A program made the translations under genes and the position numbers. A DNA stretch of 18,340 bases. Origin: JBHHXR01 sp046757205. Its GTDB lineage: Bacteria; Pseudomonadota; Alphaproteobacteria; Rhodobacterales; Rhodobacteraceae. This document shows, one piece after another, positions 1-5,832 of this stretch. Below the pieces are notes generated by a model. That model did no database searches and was not told the origin of the DNA. It saw only the letters and a program-made list of their open reading frames with translations. Location: positions 1-18,340 of the forward strand of contig JBHHXR010000037.1 in NCBI GenBank assembly GCA_046757205.1. The letters are read 5' to 3'. Numbering within the stretch: the first letter of the stretch is position 1; every line of letters begins with the position of its first letter.

Positions 1-2
1 CC

Positions 3-1013
3 ATGGTGGCGGCGGGCGAGGCGGCGATCGGCCGGCTGGGGCAGGGCGGCGGGGCGCTGGAGATGGAAGCGCAGACGGCGCACCTGGCCGCCGACGTCAT
101 CTTCCGCACGCTGTTCTCGCTGCCGATCACCGATACCGCCGCCGCCGATGTCCATCGTGCCTTCCGGCGCTACCAGCGTGCGCAGCCGCTGCTCAGCCTG
201 GCCGACCTGCTGCGCCTGCCGCGCTGGGTACCGCGCCTGCGCCCGCGCGAGGCGCGCCGCGCGGCGGCCGAAATCCGCACCCTGCTTGCCGCCCTGGTGG
301 CGCGGCGGCAGGCCGAAATCGCGGCCGGGACGGCACCCGACGATCTGGCGACCAAGATCATGACCATGCGCGACCCGCAGACCGGCAGCGGGTTCAGCGA
401 GGCCGAGATGGCGGATCAGGTGGCGATATTCTTCCTCGCCGGGCACGAGACCTCGGCCTCGGCGCTGGCCTGGGCGCTTTATCTTCTGGCGCTCGACCCG
501 CCGGTGCAGGAGCGTCTGGCCCGCGAAGCCTGCGAGGTTCTCGGTGACGCGTCGCCGAGTTGGGACAGCATCGGGAAACTCGCCTACTGCCGCGACGTGT
601 TCCGCGAAACCCTGCGGCTCTACCCGCCGGTGCCGATGCTGGTGCGCGAGGCGGCGCAGGCCGAGCGTTTCCGCGACCGCGACATCGCCGCAGGCTCGGT
701 CATCGTATTGTCGCCCTGGCACCTGCAACGCCACGAGCGGCTGTGGAGCGATCCCGACGTGTTCGACCCCGGCCGCTGGCGGCGGCCCTGTCCGAAGGAT
801 GCCTACATGCCGTTTTCGCAGGGCCCGCGCATCTGCACCGGCGCGGGCTTCGCCATGGTCGAGGGCGTGCTGTTCCTGGCCATGCTGGCGCGCGCCTTCC
901 GCTTCGAGCGCGTCCCAGCCCGCGACCCGGTGCCGGTGGCGCACCTGACGGTGCGCGCGAAGGACGGGATCTGGCTGCGGGTCGAGCCGCGAGGCGAGCT
1001 GGCCGCAGGCTGA
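3..1013 (+). CDS. Cytochrome P450, 5'-truncated by window edge
   Basis: This is a heme-thiolate monooxygenase; the substrate cannot be told from sequence. About 336 residues are visible, whereas family members are usually 400-460, so roughly the first 100 residues lie before the window and the ATG at 3 is probably internal. Diagnostic motifs appear in the right order. The I-helix oxygen-activation motif AGHET is near residues 146-150. The K-helix ExxR (ETLR) is at 202-205. The heme loop FSQGPRICTG is at 271-280, with Cys278 as the presumed axial thiolate ligand. The C-terminal half is intact and ends at a TGA. There is no transmembrane anchor in the visible part, in keeping with a soluble bacterial P450, but the N-terminus is unseen. 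The next gene is convergent, so no operon partner is visible here. The family call is firm; the subfamily is not assigned. Confidence 0.93.
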   Translation: MVAAGEAAIGRLGQGGGALEMEAQTAHLAADVIFRTLFSLPITDTAAADVHRAFRRYQRAQPLLSLADLLRLPRWVPRLRPREARRAAAEIRTLLAALVARRQAEIAAGTAPDDLATKIMTMRDPQTGSGFSEAEMADQVAIFFLAGHETSASALAWALYLLALDPPVQERLAREACEVLGDASPSWDSIGKLAYCRDVFRETLRLYPPVPMLVREAAQAERFRDRDIAAGSVIVLSPWHLQRHERLWSDPDVFDPGRWRRPCPKDAYMPFSQGPRICTGAGFAMVEGVLFLAMLARAFRFERVPARDPVPVAHLTVRAKDGIWLRVEPRGELAAG

Positions 1014-1109
1014 CGGACACAGGAAAGCCGATACCTTCCAGAACCCAAATGGCACCGTTAATATTCTGGCAATTCTCTGATTATTCAATGAATCAAATAA
1101 CTTGACTAC

Positions 1110-1141
1110 GTGCACACGCGTGTGCACACGGGTTTCACACG
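1110..1141. promoter_or_regulatory. Cluster of CACACG boxes in inverted and direct order
   Basis: Four copies of one hexamer are present: CACACG at 1113-1118, its inverse CGTGTG at 1119-1124, CACACG at 1125-1130 and CACACG at 1136-1141. The first three abut, which creates an 18-bp perfect palindrome at 1110-1127 and an overlapping 12-bp palindrome at 1119-1130. The cluster lies between the convergent P450 and RHH genes and runs into the stop codon of the RHH gene. Short repeated boxes suit ribbon-helix-helix proteins, so an operator is possible. A 7-bp stem with a CGCG loop could also act as a weak two-way terminator, but no U-tract follows on either strand. Confidence 0.4.
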
Positions 1142-1371
1142 CCGCCGTGGCGCTCCCGGAACCAGGCCAGCACGAACACCCGTATCGCCGAGGCCAACCC
1201 CGAGGCCGTGCCGCGTTCCGCGTCGATCCGCGATGCCAGCCCGTTGATCGTCTCGCCCTCGGCCTTCGCGATCTCCCGGAACGCCTGCCAGAATTCCGCC
1301 TCCAGGCTCACCGATGTGCGGTGACCCTTCAGCGTCAGGGAATGCTTTTCGGGGCGCGCCGTGCCGGTCAT
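1135..1371 (-). CDS. Ribbon-helix-helix domain protein
   Basis: A 78-residue protein that matches the small RHH family found beside fumC in alphaproteobacteria. Members are presumed DNA-binding proteins of the Arc/MetJ fold; the target is unknown. The segment with LKGHRTSVSLEAEFW (about residues 13-27) is the likely beta-strand that pairs between monomers. It is followed by two helices, AFREIAKAEG and TINGLASRID. The ATG overlaps the stop codon of the upstream DUF4169 gene by 4 bp (ATGA), so the two are probably translationally coupled and co-transcribed with fumC. The C-terminus (VFVLAWFRERHGGV) is hydrophobic and basic. A cluster of CACACG boxes lies directly at its 3' end and could be a binding site, which is inference only. 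Confidence 0.8.
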   Translation of the reverse strand: MTGTARPEKHSLTLKGHRTSVSLEAEFWQAFREIAKAEGETINGLASRIDAERGTASGLASAIRVFVLAWFRERHGGV

Positions 1372-1550
1372 TCGCCGTCGTCCAGCCGGTGTCCGTCGAG
1401 CCGCTTTTCGTCGAGCTCACGCACCGCCCCGGCTCTGTCCTTCGCCGCGCGCGAAATACCATGCTTCACCGCGTTCGAACCGGCGGCCGCCCGCTTTTCG
1501 TCGCGGGCGAGGCGTTTCCGCGCCCGCCGCAGGTTGACGACCTTGGCCAT
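1368..1550 (-). CDS. DUF4169 family small basic protein
   Basis: Sixty residues, starting MAKVVNLRRARKR and ending RRLDGHRL-type (here KRLDGHRLDDGE). This start and end are typical of DUF4169, a short, highly charged family of unknown function. The ATG lies only 2 bp after the fumC stop codon. An AAGGA Shine-Dalgarno sits inside the last fumC codons, so this start is preferred over longer in-frame extensions into fumC. The protein is rich in Arg, Lys and Ala and has no membrane segment; it is probably helical. Its fixed position between fumC and an RHH gene, known from many alphaproteobacteria, suggests a shared transcript, but no role has been shown by the sequence. Confidence 0.8.
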   Translation of the reverse strand: MAKVVNLRRARKRLARDEKRAAAGSNAVKHGISRAAKDRAGAVRELDEKRLDGHRLDDGE

Positions 1551-1552
1551 GC

Positions 1553-2947
1553 TCAGTCCTTCGGCCCCAGCATGTCCCTCGGCTGCACCACCCGGTCGAA
1601 GGTTTCCTCGTCGACGAAGCCCAGCCGCACCGCCTCCTCGCGCAACGTGGTGCCGTTCTTGTGAGCGGTCTTGGCCACCACCGTGGCCTTGTCGTAGCCG
1701 ATCTCCGGCGCCAGCGCGGTGACCAGCATCAGGCTTTCCCACATCAGTTTCGAAATGCGTTCCTCGTCGGCCTTGATCCCGCTCACGCAGCGATCGGTGA
1801 AGGAAGCCGCCGCGTCGCCCAGCAACTGCATCGACTGCAAGACGTTGTAGAGCATCATCGGCTTGTAGACGTTGAGCTCGAAATGCCCCTGGGAACCGGC
1901 GAAGCCGACCGCGGCGTCGTTGCCCATGACCTGGGCGCAGACCTGGGTCACCGCCTCGCACTGGGTGGGATTGACCTTGCCCGGCATGATCGACGATCCG
2001 GGCTCGTTCTCCGGCAGGATCAGTTCGCCGAGCCCGCAGCGCGGGCCGGAACCCAGCAGGCGGATATCGTTGGCGATCTTGAACAGGCTGGCCGCCACCG
2101 TCTTCAGCGCCCCCGACATTTCCACCAGCGCATCGTGCGCCGCCAGCGCCTCGAACTTGTTGGGCGCCGTGACGAAGGGCAGGCCGGTGATCTCGGCTAT
2201 CTTCGCAGCCACCAGTTCCGCCCAGCCGGTCTTGGTGTTGAGCCCCGTTCCGACCGCCGTGCCGCCCTGGGCCAGCGCATAGATGTTTCCCAGCGCCGCC
2301 CCGACGCGGTCGATGCCCTGTTCGACCTGAAAGGCGTAGCCGCCGAACTCCTGCCCCAGCGTCAGCGGTGTGGCGTCCTGGGTATGGGTGCGGCCGATCT
2401 TGATGATGTCCCCGAACGCCCCGGCCTTTTCTTCCAGCGCGGCGTGCAGCCTGCGCAGGCCCGGCAGCGTCACGTCCCGCGCCATCATGGCGACCGCGAC
2501 ATGCATCGCCGTCGGGAAGGTATCGTTCGACGACTGGCTCATGTTGACGTGATCGTTGGGGTGGACAGGCTTCTTCGAGCCGATCTCGCCGCCCAACTCC
2601 TCGATGGCCAGGTTCGCGATCACCTCGTTGGCGTTCATGTTCGACTGGGTGCCCGAACCGGTCTGCCAGACAACCAGCGGAAAGTTGTCGTCGAACTCAC
2701 CGGCGACGACCCTGCCGGCGGCGTCGGCGATCGCGTTTCCCAGGGTTTCATCCAGCTTTCCCTGCGCCATGTTGGCCAGCGCCGCCGCTTTCTTGATGAC
2801 GCCCAGCGCACGAACCACGGCCACCGGTTGCTTTTCCCAGCCGATCGGGAAATTCATCAGGCTGCGCTGCGTCTGCGCGCCCCAGTATTTGTCGGCGGGG
2901 ACTTCCAGAGGCCCGAAACTGTCGGTTTCCGTACGGGTTCCTGTCAT
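1553..2947 (-). CDS. fumC: Class II fumarate hydratase
   Basis: Catalyses reversible hydration of fumarate to L-malate in the TCA cycle, in the cytoplasm, as a homotetramer without an iron-sulfur cluster. The 464-residue length is normal for FumC. Visible landmarks are TGSGTQSNMNANEV (about 96-109), the substrate-binding HPNDHVNMSQSSND region (129-142), GRTHTQDA with the conserved His188, and the family signature GSSIMPGKVNP (317-327), whose flexible loop carries the catalytic serine. The start is fixed by a strong AAGGAGG Shine-Dalgarno (2954-2960) 7 bp upstream. DUF4169 and RHH genes follow almost without spacing. The 78-bp gap to the upstream sspB gene could allow readthrough from it. Confidence 0.98.
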   Translation of the reverse strand: MTGTRTETDSFGPLEVPADKYWGAQTQRSLMNFPIGWEKQPVAVVRALGVIKKAAALANMAQGKLDETLGNAIADAAGRVVAGEFDDNFPLVVWQTGSGTQSNMNANEVIANLAIEELGGEIGSKKPVHPNDHVNMSQSSNDTFPTAMHVAVAMMARDVTLPGLRRLHAALEEKAGAFGDIIKIGRTHTQDATPLTLGQEFGGYAFQVEQGIDRVGAALGNIYALAQGGTAVGTGLNTKTGWAELVAAKIAEITGLPFVTAPNKFEALAAHDALVEMSGALKTVAASLFKIANDIRLLGSGPRCGLGELILPENEPGSSIMPGKVNPTQCEAVTQVCAQVMGNDAAVGFAGSQGHFELNVYKPMMLYNVLQSMQLLGDAAASFTDRCVSGIKADEERISKLMWESLMLVTALAPEIGYDKATVVAKTAHKNGTTLREEAVRLGFVDEETFDRVVQPRDMLGPKD

Positions 2948-3025
2948 GGCCGGCCTCCTTCCATCGGTCAGCCAAGCCTATAGACCCGGGTCATGACGAA
3001 GACAACTCGGCGCGACCGTGCCCGG

Positions 3026-3514
3026 TTATTTTCGGAACTTGTCGAGGCTGACGACCTCCGCCTCCGACTCGTCGGCAACCGCCGCCGTTTCGTCCTCCGG
3101 CTCCGGGGTTTCCGCATCTTGGCCGGCTTCCTCGTCCGCGTCACCGTCTTCCGGCTCGGCTTCCTGCCCGTCGAACCGCAACCCGAACTCGACGGAGGGA
3201 TCGACAAAGGTCTTGATGGCATCGAACGGAACAACCAGAGGTTCCGGCTGGTTACCGAAATTCAGCGTCACCGTGAAGCGGTCAGGCATTACCGCCAGAT
3301 CGGCAAACCATTCCTGCATGACGATGGTCATTTCCTCGGGAAACCGCTGGCGTAGGCCGTCGTCCATGTCCACGCCCGGGTGCGTGGTATCGAAAGTGAT
3401 GAAAAAATGATGGTCGCCGGGCAGTCCGTTCTCGGCCACGATACTGAGCACATCATAGAGCACGCGCTGCATCGCCTTGTGCATCAGTTGCCCGTATTCA
3501 ATGCCGCTTGTCAT
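3026..3514 (-). CDS. sspB: ClpXP adaptor SspB, alphaproteobacterial type
   Basis: SspB binds the ssrA tag on proteins from stalled ribosomes and tethers them to ClpX for degradation by ClpXP. The 162 residues show the expected plan. A folded N-terminal domain (about 1-118) begins GIEYGQLMHKAMQRVLYDVL and includes HHFFITFDTTHPGV. An unstructured, strongly acidic linker spans about 120-152. A short C-terminal end, VVSLDKFRK, corresponds to the ClpX-docking (XB) motif. The start at 3514 has only a modest GAGGG Shine-Dalgarno. The gene is transcribed divergently from arsR and lies upstream of fumC on the same strand. A tmRNA gene coding for the cognate tag lies about 2 kb away in this window. Confidence 0.9.
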   Translation of the reverse strand: MTSGIEYGQLMHKAMQRVLYDVLSIVAENGLPGDHHFFITFDTTHPGVDMDDGLRQRFPEEMTIVMQEWFADLAVMPDRFTVTLNFGNQPEPLVVPFDAIKTFVDPSVEFGLRFDGQEAEPEDGDADEEAGQDAETPEPEDETAAVADESEAEVVSLDKFRK

Positions 3515-3559
3515 CAGCGTGCCCTCGGTTCCGCCTCCGGTTGAGTTTTAACCGATTCT

Positions 3560-3636
3560 TTCCCTGAGGGAAGGCGCACGGGCATTAATGTCTCGACATG
3601 TGCCGAAAAAATGATTAGAACGAAAAAACTAGTTTT
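3560..3636. promoter_or_regulatory. sspB/arsR intergenic region with three inverted repeats
   Basis: The divergent gap holds three short symmetric elements. TTCCCT-G-AGGGAA is at 3560-3572, ATGTC-TC-GACAT at 3588-3599 and the perfect palindrome AAAACTAGTTTT at 3625-3636. The last ends 13 bp before the preferred arsR ATG at 3650. ArsR-family repressors bind imperfect 12-2-12-type inverted repeats in their own promoters, so the second and third are operator candidates. No convincing -35/-10 pair could be fixed. If the palindrome near 3630 belongs to the promoter, the upstream ATG at 3611 cannot be the real start. Confidence 0.35.
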
Positions 3637-3649
3637 ATGGAAAAGTAAC

Positions 3650-3973
3650 ATGATGGATGCGCCAGAGGCCAGTGCCGGATTTGCCGCCGTCGGGTCGGTT
3701 CCCCGTCTGCGGTTGCTGATACTTCTGGTGCGTGCCGGTCCCGACGGGCTGACGACCGGGCAGGTGCAGGAAAGACTGGGAATTCCGGCCTCAACGCTTG
3801 CCCATCATCTGCGCATTCTTGCTGACGCAGGTGCGATCCGGCAGGAAAAAAAGGGCCGGGCCGTCATCAACACGGCCGACTACGACCGGTTGCGTGAGCT
3901 GGCAGAGTTTCTCCTGAAGGAATGCTGCGAGGACGCCACGCTGACCCGGCACCGGGAACACGAACATGGCTGA
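3650..3973 (+). CDS. ArsR-family winged-helix repressor
   Basis: A 107-residue transcription regulator, probably a metalloid-sensing repressor of the permease that follows. The winged-helix core is clear: TTGQVQERLGIPASTLAHHL (about 35-54) is the helix-turn-helix, and AGAIRQEKKGRAVIN (60-74) forms the wing. Near the C-terminus, ECC (Cys92-Cys93) is followed by a His-rich tail HREHEHG. In Acidithiobacillus ferrooxidans-type ArsR a C-terminal Cys pair plus a third Cys binds As(III). Here no third Cys is present and the His tail is in its place, so the bound ligand is uncertain. An in-frame ATG at 3611 would add 13 residues. I prefer 3650 because of GGAAAAG at 3639-3645 and the palindrome just upstream. 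It overlaps the permease gene by 8 bp, which indicates coupling. Confidence 0.85.
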   Translation: MMDAPEASAGFAAVGSVPRLRLLILLVRAGPDGLTTGQVQERLGIPASTLAHHLRILADAGAIRQEKKGRAVINTADYDRLRELAEFLLKECCEDATLTRHREHEHG

Positions 3974-4991
3974 AATCGTTCTTCGCAACCTGCGCGCCGG
4001 CGCCGCGCCGCTGCGGTCGCCCTGGGGGCTGATCCTGGCGATCTTCGCCTTGCTTCTAATGCTGGACCCCGCGCGGGTTCCCGAACTGGCGCTGTTCGCC
4101 CTTCGCGCCCTTGCCGGCACCGCGCCATACATACTGGCTGCCGTTCTTCTGATTGCCTGGCTCCGTGCCAGCGGTGCTGAAACGATAATCGCCAAGGTCT
4201 TCGAAGGCCGCGAGTGGCGGATGATCGTGCTGGCGGCGCTGTTCGGCGGGCTGGCGCCGTTCTGTTCCTGCGAGGTGATTCCGTTCATTGCCGGGCTGCT
4301 GGCGCTCGGTGTGCCACTGGCCCCGGTCATGGCGTTCTGGCTGTCGTCGCCGCTGATCGACCCGCCGACGCTGCTGATAACCGCCTCGGCGCTGGGATGG
4401 ACCTTCGCCGTTGGCAAGGCGGTCGGCGCAGTGATGCTCGGGCTGATGGGCGGTTTCGCGACAAGCGCCGTCATGCGCCGGGGCTTTTTTCCCGACCCGC
4501 TTCGCCCGAAATCGGCTGGCGGCTGCGGTTGCGGCCCGACATCGTTCCAGGGGCGTCCGCTGTGGAAGTTCTGGCGGCAGCCGGCGCGGCGGCAGGTCTT
4601 TGCGACGCAGGCAACGGAGAACGCGCTGTTTCTCATAAAATGGCTGTCGCTGGCCTACGCGCTGGAGGCGCTGCTGGTCACTTATGTCCCGGCCGAGTTG
4701 GTTGGCGGGCTGGTCGGTGGCGACGGCATCCTGCCTATCGTGATCTCGGCGCTGGTGGGCGCGCCGGCCTATCTCAACAGCTATGTGGCGCCGCCGATGG
4801 TCGCGGGGCTGATGGAACAGGGAATGAGCCCAGGCGCCGGCATGGCCTTCATGATGGCCGGTGCGGTCAGCTGCGTCCCGGCGATGGCGGCCGTCTGGTC
4901 ATTGGTAAGGCCGTCCGTCTTTGCCGCCTATGTGGCGCTCGGTTTCATCGGCGCGGTGCTTGCTGGCGTCCTGTTCGGGCTGGTAGCCTGA
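3966..4991 (+). CDS. ArsP-type permease (PF03773 family)
   Basis: A 341-residue multi-pass inner-membrane permease of the ArsP/DUF318 family. Characterised members export trivalent organoarsenicals such as methylarsenite. About eight to ten hydrophobic stretches are visible, for example GLILAIFALLLML (21-33), YILAAVLLIAWL (55-66) and VMLGLMGGFATSAV (156-169). The family hallmark PFCSCEVIPF places Cys100 and Cys102 in a membrane segment. SSPLIDPPTL follows at about 127-136, and a second cysteine pair GCGCGP (187 and 189) sits in the central loop. The ATG lies inside the last codons of the ArsR gene. The substrate could be an organoarsenical or another metal; no arsM or arsC is visible in this window. 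The gene symbol arsP is plausible but not asserted. Confidence 0.85.
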   Translation: MAEIVLRNLRAGAAPLRSPWGLILAIFALLLMLDPARVPELALFALRALAGTAPYILAAVLLIAWLRASGAETIIAKVFEGREWRMIVLAALFGGLAPFCSCEVIPFIAGLLALGVPLAPVMAFWLSSPLIDPPTLLITASALGWTFAVGKAVGAVMLGLMGGFATSAVMRRGFFPDPLRPKSAGGCGCGPTSFQGRPLWKFWRQPARRQVFATQATENALFLIKWLSLAYALEALLVTYVPAELVGGLVGGDGILPIVISALVGAPAYLNSYVAPPMVAGLMEQGMSPGAGMAFMMAGAVSCVPAMAAVWSLVRPSVFAAYVALGFIGAVLAGVLFGLVA

Positions 4992-5021
4992 ATTGGCGGC
5001 ACAGTCGGAAAGGGACGGCCC

Positions 5022-5441
5022 ATGAAACCGGGGCAACTCACCTACAGGGGCGCGGTCTATCCTTGGCACTGCGACCACATGGGGCACATGAACGTCATGT
5101 GGTACGTGGGCAAGTTCGACGAGGCGACGTGGGCGTTCTTTTCGTCCATTGGTCTTTCTGCGGCGTTCCTGCGGAAAACCGCCAGGGGCATGGTGGCGGT
5201 GGAGCAATCCGTTTCCTACAAGCGCGAGGTGCTGCCGGGCGATACGCTGGAAATCTACACGCGCCCGCTGGAAGTGCGGGCGAAGACCCTCCGCTTTGCT
5301 CACGAGATGTTCGATTTTGGTACGGGCGAGCTTGCCGCCACGTCGGAAATCCTCTCGGTTCACCTCGATACCGAGGCAAGAAAGGGCGCCAAACTGCCCG
5401 ACAAGGTGCGCCTGACGGTGAGCAAGCTTCTGGCAAGCTGA
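5022..5441 (+). CDS. Hotdog-fold acyl-CoA thioesterase (YbgC/4HBT-like)
   Basis: A 139-residue single hotdog-domain protein, the usual size for YbgC/FadM-type enzymes that hydrolyse acyl-CoA thioesters in the cytoplasm. The signature region YPWHCDHMGHMNVMWYVGKF (13-32) contains the presumed catalytic Asp18 followed by GH and N, as in the 4-hydroxybenzoyl-CoA thioesterase pattern. The conserved core continues with VSYKREVLPGDTLEIYTRPLEV. The start has AGGGA 7-11 bp upstream. It begins 30 bp after the permease stop and may be read from the same promoter, though the two functions have no obvious link. Its 3' end nearly touches the 3' end of the convergent ssrA gene. The substrate is unknown. Confidence 0.87.
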   Translation: MKPGQLTYRGAVYPWHCDHMGHMNVMWYVGKFDEATWAFFSSIGLSAAFLRKTARGMVAVEQSVSYKREVLPGDTLEIYTRPLEVRAKTLRFAHEMFDFGTGELAATSEILSVHLDTEARKGAKLPDKVRLTVSKLLAS

Positions 5442-5454
5442 CAGGGGAACATGC

Positions 5455-5770
5455 AAGTGCAGGCTTCTGTTGCCAGGTGCCTGCGAACCCCGCCTGACGC
5501 TGCTAGGCGGCAGGACTTAAAGTTTCGGTTTGGTTACTGCTTACGCAGCAACGGCCACCGGAGCATAATTGTCATTGGCAATTATACGTCTTACGCCGAT
5601 AACGGTGGCAGTCCGCCGGGTGAAAGCTGACATCTTTGGGCGTCCGTCGATCCTGTTTCGGCCCCTCGAACCCCCCAATGAAGGTTTTTTGGTGGAGCCG
5701 CCGGGTACCGCCCCCGGGTCCGATCCGCTTATTACATGCGCGTTTATCACCATAGTCTCCCGAAAGAGAC
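5455..5770 (-). ncRNA. ssrA: Two-piece (circularly permuted) tmRNA
   Basis: tmRNA rescues stalled ribosomes and adds a degradation tag. Read on the minus strand, the gene is in permuted order. The acceptor piece comes first (about 5770 to 5690). It ends GGACCCGGG-GGCGGTA-CCCGG-CGGCTCCACCA, which aligns base for base with the T-arm and 3' end of E. coli tmRNA. A 24-nt spacer (5689-5666) follows. The coding piece then begins at 5665 with GGGGCCGAAACAGGATCGACGG, matching the E. coli 5' end GGGGCTG...GGATTCGACGG. GGGGCCG pairs with CGGCTCC to rebuild the acceptor stem. The tag frame and its stop lie at 5579-5541. A stem GCAGGC/GCCTGC (5484-5479 with 5464-5459) is near the 3' end. A hairpin GTCTC/GAGAC (5770-5755) starts the transcript. 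Outer ends are estimates (about 10 nt either way). The T-loop lacks the usual TTCAA. Confidence 0.93.
5541..5579 (-). other. tmRNA tag reading frame (ANDNYAPVAVAA)
   Basis: The resume codon is GCC at 5579-5577. The frame encodes Ala-Asn-Asp-Asn-Tyr-Ala-Pro-Val-Ala-Val-Ala-Ala and ends at TAA (5543-5541). The AND(N) start is the part read by SspB, and the hydrophobic AVAA end is the ClpX degron. TAATT just before the resume codon resembles the E. coli TAGTC positioning element. The translated peptide is the clearest single proof that this locus is ssrA. Confidence 0.93.
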
Positions 5771-5776
5771 AATGCC

Positions 5777-5805
5777 CATATAAGCGAAATCGAGCATGAA
5801 ATGAA
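5777..5805 (-). promoter_or_regulatory. Candidate sigma70 promoter of ssrA
   Basis: On the minus strand TTCATT (5805-5800) and TATATG (5782-5777) are separated by 17 bp. Initiation about 7 bp later would fall at 5770, exactly where the first hairpin of the tmRNA precursor begins. The -35 match is poor. The site lies back to back with the upstream region of the glycosyltransferase gene at 5833. Confidence 0.4.
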
Positions 5806-5832
5806 GGGGACGGCGAACGAAAAACCTGTGAT

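Noticed and set aside
1661..2983. 440-codon plus-strand frame
   Set aside because: Antisense of fumC. It is rich in His, Arg and Gln as expected of a shadow frame and has no family resemblance.
5425..5439. AGCTT-CTGGC-AAGCT hairpin as terminator of the thioesterase gene or ssrA
   Set aside because: Only 5 bp, inside the thioesterase coding end, and no U-tract follows on either strand.
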